This document shows, in pieces, positions 9,337-18,251 of a DNA stretch of 64,000 nucleotides. The first letter of the stretch is position 1; each line of letters starts with the position of its first letter. The translations under genes were made by a program, and so were the position numbers. The DNA lies in contig NZ_CP118631.1 in assembly GCF_028993635.1 (NCBI RefSeq), positions 1,488,001 through 1,552,000 on the forward strand, written 5' to 3'. Origin of the DNA: Mucilaginibacter sp. SJ (lineage in GTDB: Bacteria; Bacteroidota; Bacteroidia; Sphingobacteriales; Sphingobacteriaceae). Under the pieces are notes generated by a model. It did no database searches, was not told the DNA's origin, and worked only from the letters and a program-made list of their open reading frames with translations.

Positions 9337-10629
9337 TTAAGGCTTTCTAAACGAATTAATGTTATAAGTTACGCCTACCGCTACACCTGTCGATTGCAAT
9401 TTGATATCAGAATATCCAACTCCGGAGATGGGCACTTTCATATATGGCTGAACGCTTACACCAAACTTTGAGTTTATTTTATGTTCATATGTAGCGTTAA
9501 TATTAATAATGCTTAATAGATATCCTTTGCTGTTAGGCACGGTGTAGGTTTGAGGCCATACCCCGCCATTGTTGCCATCCGCATAATTAAATCTGTATTT
9601 TTCATGAAGCATGAGGTATGATGACAAACCTGTGCCTACAGAAAGCTTGTTGCGCACATTACCATAAACCTGGTAACCGATATTTATAGGAATATCAAGC
9701 ATTTTACAATCGGCAGTTACATCGGTTGGATCCTGCCTGAAATTATACGCGGTACGGTAATTTGAAAAACTTGTACTATATGGTTTTGACGAATAAACAA
9801 CGCCGCTTGTAATAGTTAATTTTTTTGTAGCACCGAATGAAAGCAGTAAACCATAGTTGCTGCCAACTTTTCCCTGAAAAGAATTTGTACCATTAACATC
9901 AGATGATGCCAGCGCCGTAATAGCCCATTGCGGCCGGTAACCAAAGCTCTGTTTAGTTATTTTTTTATCAGGTTTTGTTGCAGGTGCTTGAAAAGGTTGC
10001 CTTTCAATATTTGTTTTAAAATCTGGAACAGCTAAAGGAGAAGATTGTATGTCAAGTGATAACGCCCTATTTGCCAGCAAATTTGAAATAGTACCATTAT
10101 TACCAGCCGGCTCGGTACCTGCCATCAGGGCGTGATCGTGTTGCATAATAGTATCCCGGCTAATTTCCTTTTTGTTTACACCGGGAATATTATGGTGGGA
10201 ACCGGCCACAGATGGTACCAAGTTTATTTGACCGGCATGAACATGATTACTGGTATTGCTGTTGACAGCTATATTACTGTTGCCTGCCGGACGAGGTGAT
10301 AATAAACTGTCTGTTGGTGATTGCGGTGTAACCCCACCACTGGTTCCGGGATTTGTTTTAGGCGCAGCGGGCTTAACCTTAACCTGTTGTTGCCCTCCTG
10401 TATTATCATCCTTTACATTAGGTTTAAAAAACCACCATCCTAAAAACAGCAGCAGCATCGCCGCTATCCCGCTTGCAATTGGCAACCAGTAAACAATTCC
10501 ACGGCGTTTTTTGCCCTTGTCAAGCATTTGCTCAAGCGCGTCCCAGTCATCCTCGTTAAAAGCGCGATGATTTGCCGGGTCTTCCAGCCTCCTCTTAAAA
10601 ATGTTATCTAAATCGTCTTCGCTTTTCAT
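9337..10629 (-). CDS. TM protein with C-terminal outer-membrane beta-barrel-like domain
   Basis: The 430-residue protein begins with a charged cytoplasmic segment (about 1-44) that includes FNEDDWDALEQML, then one membrane span at 45-68, a Pro/Thr/Asn-rich linker to about 230, and a C-terminal stretch of alternating residues (WAITALASSDVNG, YGLLLSFGATKKLTITSGVVYSS) typical of porin-like barrels. Its ATG overlaps the stop of the ECF sigma gene by 4 bp, so it is translated with it and could act as an anti-sigma factor or its cell-envelope partner. The pairing of an inner-membrane span with a barrel-like end is common in Bacteroidota but unexplained. Confidence 0.65.
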   Translation of the reverse strand: MKSEDDLDNIFKRRLEDPANHRAFNEDDWDALEQMLDKGKKRRGIVYWLPIASGIAAMLLLFLGWWFFKPNVKDDNTGGQQQVKVKPAAPKTNPGTSGGVTPQSPTDSLLSPRPAGNSNIAVNSNTSNHVHAGQINLVPSVAGSHHNIPGVNKKEISRDTIMQHDHALMAGTEPAGNNGTISNLLANRALSLDIQSSPLAVPDFKTNIERQPFQAPATKPDKKITKQSFGYRPQWAITALASSDVNGTNSFQGKVGSNYGLLLSFGATKKLTITSGVVYSSKPYSTSFSNYRTAYNFRQDPTDVTADCKMLDIPINIGYQVYGNVRNKLSVGTGLSSYLMLHEKYRFNYADGNNGGVWPQTYTVPNSKGYLLSIININATYEHKINSKFGVSVQPYMKVPISGVGYSDIKLQSTGVAVGVTYNINSFRKP

Positions 10630-11267
10630 CCCCTGATACCATTATTAAAAAAAGTGTTCCTTACATCGATGCCATTATAGGCCACAATCGGGTTAAAATC
10701 CATACCCCTGTTGTAATTGGTTTTATTAGCAGTTTCCTCTGCTTTTAATATCATTTGTTTTAGTTTTTGACGTGCTTTGTGCAGGTTTGACTTTGATGTG
10801 CCCGGATTAATATTTAACATTTCCCCTATCTCCTCATGCGAATATCCGTCAATCGCAAAAAGGTTAAAAACAGTACGATAAGCCTGTGGCAACTGCTGTA
10901 TCATAGCCAGCAGATCTTCATAATTTAAATTTTTATCTGTCAAGTCTCCCTCGCTCACATTTTCCGCCTTCTCCAAATCCTCGGTATAAGCCATTTTTAA
11001 ATTGGCCCGGTAATAATCAATAGAAACATTCATCATAATACGGCCAATCCATGCTTTAAACGGCCTTGAAGTATCAAACCTGTCTATATGGGTAAACACC
11101 TTCATAAAGCCCTGGTTCATAACTTCTGCAGCTTCATCACGGTTACCTGCATAACGGAGACAAATGCCCATAGAAAAGCCATAAAACGCCTTATAGAGCA
11201 TTTTCTGACTTTTTCTGTCCTGCTTTACGCAGCCATTGATCAGTTGATGTAACTCTTCTTCGCCCAT
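10626..11267 (-). CDS. ECF-type RNA polymerase sigma factor
   Basis: A 213-residue sigma-70 family protein. Region 2 spans about residues 20-90, including GNRDEAAEVMNQGFMKVFTHI and the FKAWIGRIMMN core; region 4 spans about 120-170 with LPQAYRTVFNLFAIDGYSHEEIG and a KSNLHKARQKLK recognition helix. About 40 extra residues follow region 4. It heads a two-gene unit with the TM/barrel protein, to which its stop is fused by a 4-bp overlap. By family habit it responds to an envelope signal relayed by that partner. Confidence 0.9.
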   Translation of the reverse strand: MGEEELHQLINGCVKQDRKSQKMLYKAFYGFSMGICLRYAGNRDEAAEVMNQGFMKVFTHIDRFDTSRPFKAWIGRIMMNVSIDYYRANLKMAYTEDLEKAENVSEGDLTDKNLNYEDLLAMIQQLPQAYRTVFNLFAIDGYSHEEIGEMLNINPGTSKSNLHKARQKLKQMILKAEETANKTNYNRGMDFNPIVAYNGIDVRNTFFNNGIRG

Positions 11268-11561
11268 ATGGGGTTTATAAACTCAGAATCAAACACATAA
11301 ATTTAACCTTATCTACGCACATCACGGCAACTATTATTAAAAGGTTGCCTGTTGTGCAAAATAATTTAAATTTTTCACACAGTTGGATAAAATCATGCAC
11401 ACTTTTCTCACTTGCGGGAATCTTTTATACAAAATATGCACAAATTAATACATCCTTAATAAATCCTTACAAATAATTATATTTTTGACCGTTAAGGCAA
11501 CTGGTACGTGTGTTTATAGCGTAATGCCCATATAAATCACCGCCTGTTTTAAAGGCCTTTT
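11268..11561. promoter_or_regulatory. divergent regulatory region
   Basis: This very AT-rich 294-bp stretch separates the sigma factor gene from the zinc-ribbon gene. It must carry the sigma operon promoter and probably that of the small gene. No exact -7/-33 Bacteroidota promoter match (TAnnTTTG with TTG) was found. Confidence 0.35.
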
Positions 11562-11738
11562 ATGAAAATCGAAATAAACCCCAATTTCCCGATTAAAAAT
11601 TGCAAGACTTGCGGGACACGTCCGGTAATTGAGCAAACTAAAGATCGCTGGATCATCCTGTGTCCTAATCCGAATTGCCGAAATGCCGTTTCTGATAAAC
11701 TGGTTAATGTAACAGAATGGAATAAGCAAAATCCATAA
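11562..11738 (+). CDS. 58-residue zinc-ribbon protein (Lar-like)
   Basis: A small gene. The product has two Cys pairs, CKTC at residues 14-17 and CPNPNC at 34-39, which fit a single Zn ribbon. A following NAV and TEWNKQN near the C-terminus match the usual end (AVxxWN) of Lar-type and phage-like CPFCG proteins. Lar proteins in phages modulate type I restriction; such a role here is only a possibility, as no restriction genes or phage genes are present. Codon use looks like that of neighbouring genes. Confidence 0.65.
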   Translation: MKIEINPNFPIKNCKTCGTRPVIEQTKDRWIILCPNPNCRNAVSDKLVNVTEWNKQNP

Positions 11739-11852
11739 TGTTTTTTCGCCGGTTTATTTACCTTAAGGCAACCATCCCCGGGCCATGCACGATATATATT
11801 ATAAAAGGGCATAATAAGTCCTTAATAATTTATATACTAATACTACTGCTGC

Positions 11853-12656
11853 ATGGTACCGGTGTCTGTTGTAATCATTACTAAAAACGAAGCTGCCTTA
11901 ATTGAAGATTGTATAAAAATGGCTTCTTTAATTACTGATGATATTGTTGTGATTGATAATGACAGCACCGATGGCACGCCACTTATTGCCTCCCGTTATG
12001 GCTGCAGGGTGTTTCAAAAAAGCTGGAGCGGATACGGCGCAAACAAAAATAAAGGGGTAGCTCAGGCCCGCTACAACTGGATCTTAAGTATTGATGCCGA
12101 TGAGGTACCTGATTTGGAGCTTATTAAATCGCTCCATGATTTAACCTTTGACAAACCGAATGTGGTTTACGATATCAAATTCAAATCATACTTTGGCAAA
12201 AAGCTGATCCGTTTTGGTAATTGGGGACATGATCATCACTTGCGTTTGTTTAATCGATCATTGGTAAAATGGGGCGAAACCGAAGTACACGAAACCCTAC
12301 TTTTGCCTTCCGACGCCGAAATCAAAAGCATAGCAGGGTATCTCCAACATCACTCTGTAACCGATATTGACGACTTTAAGCGTAAGGCTATTCTTTATGC
12401 GCAGCTAAGTGCAGCCAAATATTACAAAGCTGGTAAAAAGGCAACATTTATCAAGCTATATTTTTCACCTGCTTTTGGCTTTTTACGCAATTATATTATC
12501 AGGCTTGGTTTTTTAGATGGAGCCGAAGGACTGGCTATAGCGCGTATTATTTATAAAAACACACGCCTTAAATACGCTTACCTGAAACAATATAGAGAGT
12601 TGCCTCAAACGCAAAAAACCTATCGTAACGAGTTGGTTATAGAGCAGGTTAACTAA
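11853..12656 (+). CDS. family 2 glycosyltransferase (WaaE/KdtX-like)
   Basis: The 267-residue cytoplasmic or membrane-associated enzyme has a GT-A fold: PVSVVIITKNEA opens the nucleotide-binding half, DNDSTDGT lies at 36-42, and the metal-binding DxD is DAD at 81-83. The segment NWGHDHHLRLFNR and the VHETLL motif are characteristic of the LPS heptose beta-1,4-glucosyltransferase subgroup. It would add one hexose to a lipid-linked or core acceptor. It opens the glycan locus and is convergent with the next gene. Confidence 0.85.
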   Translation: MVPVSVVIITKNEAALIEDCIKMASLITDDIVVIDNDSTDGTPLIASRYGCRVFQKSWSGYGANKNKGVAQARYNWILSIDADEVPDLELIKSLHDLTFDKPNVVYDIKFKSYFGKKLIRFGNWGHDHHLRLFNRSLVKWGETEVHETLLLPSDAEIKSIAGYLQHHSVTDIDDFKRKAILYAQLSAAKYYKAGKKATFIKLYFSPAFGFLRNYIIRLGFLDGAEGLAIARIIYKNTRLKYAYLKQYRELPQTQKTYRNELVIEQVN

Positions 12657-12743
12657 CCAAGGCATGGTATCATTTAGTCGACAGTCTGAAGTCAAAATTA
12701 AACAGGACTTTTGGCTTTACAACTAAGTACTATCAACTGAAGA

Positions 12744-13949
12744 CTATTTGCCCAGCACCTGTTGGTAAAACTGCAACGTTTGCCTCGCCACGATATCGAT
12801 ATCAAAACATTCTTTCACTTTTTCGTTGCCAGCTAAAGCAAGTCGCAGGCGTTTTTCAGGCTCATTGAGCAATGTAATTATTGCCGATGCTAATTGCTCA
12901 ATATTGTCGGGATCTACCAGCAACCCGTTAACGCCATCATCAACAAGTTCGGGGCCGGATGTACGGTTTGAATTGATCACCGCCGTTCCACATGCCATGG
13001 CCTCTAACGGTGCAAGTGCAAAAGCTTCTGCATATGATGGGAATACCGCCACTGCCGAATTACTTAAACAGGCATAAAGTTCATCCCTCCCAACATGCCC
13101 TTTAAACACAACACTGCTTTTTGCGTCCTTCTGCAAAAAGGCAGTTACCTTATTTACCGGGCCTTTACCCAGTATCAGCAACCGGGCATCAGGAATCTGT
13201 TTTATAACTGTATTCCAGGCCTCTGCTAACTTAAAAATTCCTTTCTTTTGAACAAGGCTCCCCGTAAATACCAACTGTTTGTTATCAACCGGCGTACTGT
13301 TTCCAATGGCTATGTTTGTATCTATGCCATTATATAATACTGTGATTGGCTTGTTGTACGACAGATAAGCAGCGCTTTTACCGGCAGTATAGGCGCTTGC
13401 ACTGCTAACGGCTGCTGCCCGGTTTAAAATATCCTGCTCCATTTTCAACACATGCGGCGCAACCGGTATTCCGGCCTCAGCATTGAAGTAAGTAATGGAA
13501 CCATTCAATTTAACAACTACAGGAACAGGTAATGCCGGAAACGGCACATATGATTTACAAAACCTGATATAGTCATTATAATCGGGCATTTCAATAATAC
13601 CGATCTGCTCATCAGCTATGATCTGTTCCAGTTTTTTTTGATAAGCCGCAAGGCTTCTTTTTATATCCCGTTGCGTAATACCTGTATCCAGTAATATCCT
13701 GTTAAGCATCCGTACCCCGGCAGACCGCTGATTTTCAAACCACTTATCATCAATACCCCAGCGATATCTCAAAACTTTGACACCTTCATCCTCAAATTGA
13801 TCCGCGCCTCCATATCCGCGGCTATACAACCCGGCAACAATTACCTTATGTCCCAGCTTTACCATTTGCCGGGCAATGAGCCGTACATAGGTTCCGATAC
13901 CGCCATGTGGTCCGGGAGGATATTCATCGCACAGATATAATATGTTCAT
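12744..13949 (-). CDS. family 4 glycosyltransferase
   Basis: A 401-residue GT-B enzyme. The N-terminal glycine-rich loop GPHGGIGTYV and the C-terminal donor-binding segment EAFALAPLEAMACG (near residues 307-320, with its paired Glu residues) define the retaining GT4 family. FTGSLVQKKG marks the start of the C-terminal Rossmann half. Its ATG overlaps the stop of the flippase gene by 4 bp, so the pair is translationally coupled and probably acts on the same repeat unit. Confidence 0.88.
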   Translation of the reverse strand: MNILYLCDEYPPGPHGGIGTYVRLIARQMVKLGHKVIVAGLYSRGYGGADQFEDEGVKVLRYRWGIDDKWFENQRSAGVRMLNRILLDTGITQRDIKRSLAAYQKKLEQIIADEQIGIIEMPDYNDYIRFCKSYVPFPALPVPVVVKLNGSITYFNAEAGIPVAPHVLKMEQDILNRAAAVSSASAYTAGKSAAYLSYNKPITVLYNGIDTNIAIGNSTPVDNKQLVFTGSLVQKKGIFKLAEAWNTVIKQIPDARLLILGKGPVNKVTAFLQKDAKSSVVFKGHVGRDELYACLSNSAVAVFPSYAEAFALAPLEAMACGTAVINSNRTSGPELVDDGVNGLLVDPDNIEQLASAIITLLNEPEKRLRLALAGNEKVKECFDIDIVARQTLQFYQQVLGK

Positions 13950-15358
13950 TGCGCCAAAAACTGTTTACTGTTTTGAATATTGCGACTGCTCAATTGTTTT
14001 GATATTAAAGCTATTAACAGATAAAAAACTATCCCCAATAAAAGCCTGAACAAGAAATGTATGTTGATTGAAGCTGTTATAAACCAGCCGGCCAAAGCAG
14101 CAGGAAGTAGTATCACAAATGGACGCAAGCTGATATGCATGATATTTTTATTCACCAACCTGTAATAGAGCACCGCCTGTAATATATTGGTAATTAAAAA
14201 TGCCACAGCGGAACCACTACCATTCAGTAGCGGGATCAATATCAAGTTAAGCGCAATATTTGTTGTAGCACAGATTACGGTAACAGATGATACGGCCTTA
14301 TACTTTTTAACGCTAAAACTTAACGACCAAAGCAGGTTTATAAAAAATTGCAAGGGAATACACAACGACAGGATCAAAAACTCGGTAGCATTGGCAGCGC
14401 CATATTTGCCGCCGGTTATCATCCCTACTACAGGTGTCCAAAGTATATTAAGGACAAGAGGTAAGAGCATAGCCAACAATAACTCGGCTGTATTAAAGGA
14501 ATTTACCTGCTCCTGCAATTGGTTAGATGGCTTTAAGGCCATCAGCCTTGACAGGCGCGGTAAAATAACGGGTGCTATAATAAGCATTGGCAACCGTGAA
14601 AGCTCATAAGCCCGGTATGCGAAACTATAATCGGCCAACACGGTTTTGCTTGCCATAAAACCCAGCAACAGCCAATCCATCCGCGACAGGCTCATGTCAA
14701 ATATTACTGATACATACTGCGCCGTGGCTTCTTTAAGCAACTTTTTATAAGCCCGAAATTGAAATTTAAAACTAAAATCTGTTTTCGTGATAACATAAAT
14801 GAGCAGGGCCAGCAATTCGGCCCCGGCCGTGCCTATCATTACCATTACTACAGAGCGAACTTGTAATTGCTGTATAGTAATGAGATAAAACGCACCACAA
14901 ACCCTTAGGCTGTTACTTATGATGGCGATTATGGCATAAGGCGTAAATTTTTCCTTTGCATTTAAAAACTGCTTTAACGGAACACCCAGGAAAAGCAGGC
15001 CCTGGGCTATAAAAAACCATGGCAGCGCCTGGTAAATATTGTCGTGCAATATTAAACTTAATAATAACAATACGCCCAGGGTTACAAAAAAAGCAGCGAG
15101 CGAATGGAACAAAAATGCCGCCGCCGCCCAATCCGACCGCTGTGAGGCTGCTATCCGCCTGATCACTACCTGCTCCAGTCCAAACCCCAGGATGGTGGTA
15201 ACAAATATCGATAAGGCATTCATCCAGCTAATGGCCCCAAAACTGTCTTTACTCAGGTAAACAGAAATAACGTAAAAAAAAATACTGCCAAGCACCTGCA
15301 AGGCAAGTGCCTGCAAACCTGACGAAAAAAACCTGATGAACGCTTTACTCCCGAACAA
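13946..15358 (-). CDS. Wzx-like oligosaccharide flippase
   Basis: The 470-residue polytopic protein has about 12-14 hydrophobic helices and the usual MATE/Wzx layout, with polar turns such as RLPMLIIAPVILPRLSRL near the middle. Flippases of this family turn undecaprenyl-linked oligosaccharides from the cytoplasmic to the periplasmic leaflet. No ATG is available upstream; the frame begins with TTG at 15358 just before the first helix, and the next internal Met is 45 residues later, so TTG is the likely start. Confidence 0.85.
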   Translation of the reverse strand: MFGSKAFIRFFSSGLQALALQVLGSIFFYVISVYLSKDSFGAISWMNALSIFVTTILGFGLEQVVIRRIAASQRSDWAAAAFLFHSLAAFFVTLGVLLLLSLILHDNIYQALPWFFIAQGLLFLGVPLKQFLNAKEKFTPYAIIAIISNSLRVCGAFYLITIQQLQVRSVVMVMIGTAGAELLALLIYVITKTDFSFKFQFRAYKKLLKEATAQYVSVIFDMSLSRMDWLLLGFMASKTVLADYSFAYRAYELSRLPMLIIAPVILPRLSRLMALKPSNQLQEQVNSFNTAELLLAMLLPLVLNILWTPVVGMITGGKYGAANATEFLILSLCIPLQFFINLLWSLSFSVKKYKAVSSVTVICATTNIALNLILIPLLNGSGSAVAFLITNILQAVLYYRLVNKNIMHISLRPFVILLPAALAGWFITASINIHFLFRLLLGIVFYLLIALISKQLSSRNIQNSKQFLAQ

Positions 15359-15523
15359 CGACGTATATGTTTATACTCTTATACTATTGTTTTTACCGGC
15401 CGGTTGCCTGTAACATTTTTATATCCCGGTTAAATATCTGCATATATCAGCACAATAACGAGGCAACCATTCCATTTTTTGGTACGTAACCTATTTAAAC
15501 AACAAGGCCGGCAAAACCGGGAA

Positions 15524-17239
15524 ATGAACATCAATAAATACAAGGGAATAATGACAATCAGTTTGCCGGGTTTTGATATTAAGAGGTGGAAAACTTATGC
15601 CGATTGGCGGCTGCTGATCTTCCTGCTGCTGTTTATCAACGTGCGGATCCCATTTAAGATAGTGGCATTGCTTTTTGTTTACACAAGCCAGTTTAACTTT
15701 CAATTTGGCTTTAAGCTGCGCAATTCAAGGATCCCGTTATTCTATTTGCTCGTTTTCCCGATAGCTATTGCTGCAGCCATCATCAACCAAAATTTTGCCA
15801 ACCTGTATTATATACCCGTTTTTAGCTGGGCTTTGATATGCTGGGCGCTGGCCCTGCTGGCCGTTCACCAGGTTAAGCTGATGGTTGATAAAACAGATGC
15901 CGAAACCATTTACCGTACACTGATCATTTTTTTTATCATAAACGCAGTTTTCTCGGCAGGTAACCTAATGCACATCATGTGGATTACCAAAAGCATTAAC
16001 CCCTATGCTTTTATGGGGATGCATCAGCGCTATTATATCAATACCGGCGATGATGTAATGGGCATGAGCTTTGACATTTCATCAACCAATGCTGTTATCT
16101 GTGCTTTCGGTGTGTTTTACTTCATTTATAAGAATAGCTTGCCCATGATGATCGTGTGCATGAGTACGCTGGCACTTACCTACAGTAACCTCATCAGCAT
16201 TTTGGTACTGCTGACCCTCGCTTTCATTTTTGTTTTTAAAACCACGCGCAATCAAAAAAGCATGATCGTGGCGGCCCTTATGATTTATGTGATCTCCATG
16301 GTAAAAATATCGCCGCAAAATGAAAAGTATATTAACGAGGTTACTAAAAGTACGCTACGGGAAAACCGTATTGAAAAACAGGGCCAGGCTGCAGTGCAGG
16401 TAACAACTGCCAATCCCGGAGGGCGATTCATAACCAGGGATGAACAAAGAAGGAGATTTGCACAAAACTATCTGGACAGCCTGAGCAGGATAAAGGCCCA
16501 ACAGGAAAAACCAAGCGCACTTGATAAAAAAATTAAAGGCTTACCGCTTACCGATGACGGCAGGCTATACATCCCGGCACCAAACACACACTTTGCCGAA
16601 TTTTATAACACCGGCGAAATGACGCCCGACAGGCAACAGCTTATCGACTGTATAGCTGCCCACAGGGCTCAGCTGGCGCTTTGCCGGCTTGAACCCTTCA
16701 GGCCCGCGTTGCCTGGAAAGATCACCGGTGCAATACAAACCTTTAATTATCTCATCAGTCATCCTTTACAAAGTATAGTGGGTTTAGCTCCCGGAAATTT
16801 TTCATCCAAAATAGCTTTCAGAGCGGTTGGTGCAGGCATCAGGGGCAATTATCCCCCAAAATACATCTATATCAACCCTGCATTTATGCACAATCATTTA
16901 GACCTGTACCTGAGCTTTTTCAGCAAGGATGCTGGTTTCCGTTCGGTACGCAATAACCCCTACTCCACTTACGATCAAATGCTGAGTGAATATGGTATCC
17001 TCGGATTGCTTGCCCTGCTTATATTTTACATTGGCTTTTTTGCCCGGCATTATAAAAAGCTTAGTTATGGTTTGCCCATATTAATGATGGTAACAGGCAT
17101 ATTTTTTCTTGATTACTGGTTCGAGCAGCTCTCGGTACTGGTAATTTTTGAATTAATGTTACTCCTCAATATAAAAGAAACTACTATACCCCATTTGAAA
17201 ACAAAAACTACAGTGCAGGAGGAACTTGCGTATGCATAG
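15524..17239 (+). CDS. O-antigen polymerase/ligase-like membrane protein with large loop
   Basis: A polytopic protein of about 571 residues. Around nine N-terminal helices are followed by a soluble loop of roughly 150 residues rich in charge (NENRIEKQGQAAV, ITRDEQRRRF, SALDKKIKG), then an HNHLDLYLSFF segment and SEYGILGLLALLIFY, which match the conserved His and terminal helices of Wzy/WaaL proteins. It would polymerise or ligate undecaprenyl-linked glycans in the periplasm. The start is uncertain: ATG 15524 and ATG 15551 (with AAGGG four bases upstream) are both possible. Confidence 0.7.
   Translation: MNINKYKGIMTISLPGFDIKRWKTYADWRLLIFLLLFINVRIPFKIVALLFVYTSQFNFQFGFKLRNSRIPLFYLLVFPIAIAAAIINQNFANLYYIPVFSWALICWALALLAVHQVKLMVDKTDAETIYRTLIIFFIINAVFSAGNLMHIMWITKSINPYAFMGMHQRYYINTGDDVMGMSFDISSTNAVICAFGVFYFIYKNSLPMMIVCMSTLALTYSNLISILVLLTLAFIFVFKTTRNQKSMIVAALMIYVISMVKISPQNEKYINEVTKSTLRENRIEKQGQAAVQVTTANPGGRFITRDEQRRRFAQNYLDSLSRIKAQQEKPSALDKKIKGLPLTDDGRLYIPAPNTHFAEFYNTGEMTPDRQQLIDCIAAHRAQLALCRLEPFRPALPGKITGAIQTFNYLISHPLQSIVGLAPGNFSSKIAFRAVGAGIRGNYPPKYIYINPAFMHNHLDLYLSFFSKDAGFRSVRNNPYSTYDQMLSEYGILGLLALLIFYIGFFARHYKKLSYGLPILMMVTGIFFLDYWFEQLSVLVIFELMLLLNIKETTIPHLKTKTTVQEELAYA
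17218..17223 (+). promoter_or_regulatory. Shine-Dalgarno AGGAGG
   Basis: A full AGGAGG lies eight bases before ATG 17232. It decides the start of the GT2 gene, because an in-frame TTG at 17226 is only two bases away. Such a strong site is unusual in this phylum. Confidence 0.7.
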
Positions 17240-18251
17240 CCCTCAAATTACTGTTTTAATGCCTGCTTATAATGCCGGAAAATATATTCGAGAGGCCATT
17301 ACATCGGTGCTTGAGCAATCGTTTACTGATTTTGAGCTGCTCATTGTAAATGATGGCTCAACTGATAACACGACCGATGTTATTAAATCATTTAACGATG
17401 AGCGTATCGTGGTTTTGAGCCAGGGAAACAAAGGCGTAGCTGCGGCCCTCAATAACGGTTTACGCCATGCGAGGGCGCCATATATAGCCCGTTTCGACGC
17501 CGATGATGTATGCTATCCTTATCGCCTGCAGGTTCAGTATGATTTCATCACATCACACCCTTATTATAGCATTATTGGTTCGGGAGTTGACTATACTGAT
17601 GTTAACGGCGCCCTGATATTTACCTGGCAACCTGATGCCCTGAGCCATAACGAGATCAGGCAGCTCAGTTACAGAATTTGTCCCTTCATCCACTCCAGTG
17701 TGTTTTACAAGCGTGATGCTGTTTTAAAGGCGGGTGGCTATAATGAGTTAGCCTACACTTTTGAAGATCATTTTTTGTGGGCAGCTATCCTTAAACACGA
17801 AAAGGCTTTTAACCTTAATCAACCGCTCATTAAGGTGAGGCTCAATGCCGAATCTATTACCATTGATGAAAAATGGCGTACAGGAAGATTCAGGCAGATT
17901 AAATACAATACCCTGCGCAAGGGGAGCATTACTGAAGCCGAAGGAAGGCAGTTGTCCGAGATCGGCATTAAACAGTTATCTCCACGCATCAAAAAAGGCG
18001 CCTATTATGCCCTGCTCGGCAAAAAATACCTGTGGAATAATTATCAGCCGGAAAAGGCGAGGAAAAACCTGCTCAAAACACTTTCGATAAGTCCGTTGCA
18101 TCTCAAAAATTATTTTTTGCTGCTGATGTCATTTTTGCCCGAGCGTACGCTGATGAGTTTATATCAATTAGGTAAACGCAATTTCCGTTTAGCCGAAGCC
18201 GAGCTGCCAACCGCTGTTTTAAATCAAAACGAATTGAATTATGGCGGCTAA
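17232..18251 (+). CDS. family 2 glycosyltransferase
   Basis: This GT-A enzyme of 339 residues starts with PQITVLMPAYNAG, has NDGSTDNT for the uracil pocket and RFDADDVC for the metal-binding DxD. A long basic C-terminal part (from about residue 215) may dock it to the membrane. Its start lies 8 bp inside the end of the polymerase gene and its stop overlaps the next gene by 11 bp, so a tight four-gene run (15524 to 21752) is indicated. Confidence 0.88.
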   Translation: MHSPQITVLMPAYNAGKYIREAITSVLEQSFTDFELLIVNDGSTDNTTDVIKSFNDERIVVLSQGNKGVAAALNNGLRHARAPYIARFDADDVCYPYRLQVQYDFITSHPYYSIIGSGVDYTDVNGALIFTWQPDALSHNEIRQLSYRICPFIHSSVFYKRDAVLKAGGYNELAYTFEDHFLWAAILKHEKAFNLNQPLIKVRLNAESITIDEKWRTGRFRQIKYNTLRKGSITEAEGRQLSEIGIKQLSPRIKKGAYYALLGKKYLWNNYQPEKARKNLLKTLSISPLHLKNYFLLLMSFLPERTLMSLYQLGKRNFRLAEAELPTAVLNQNELNYGG

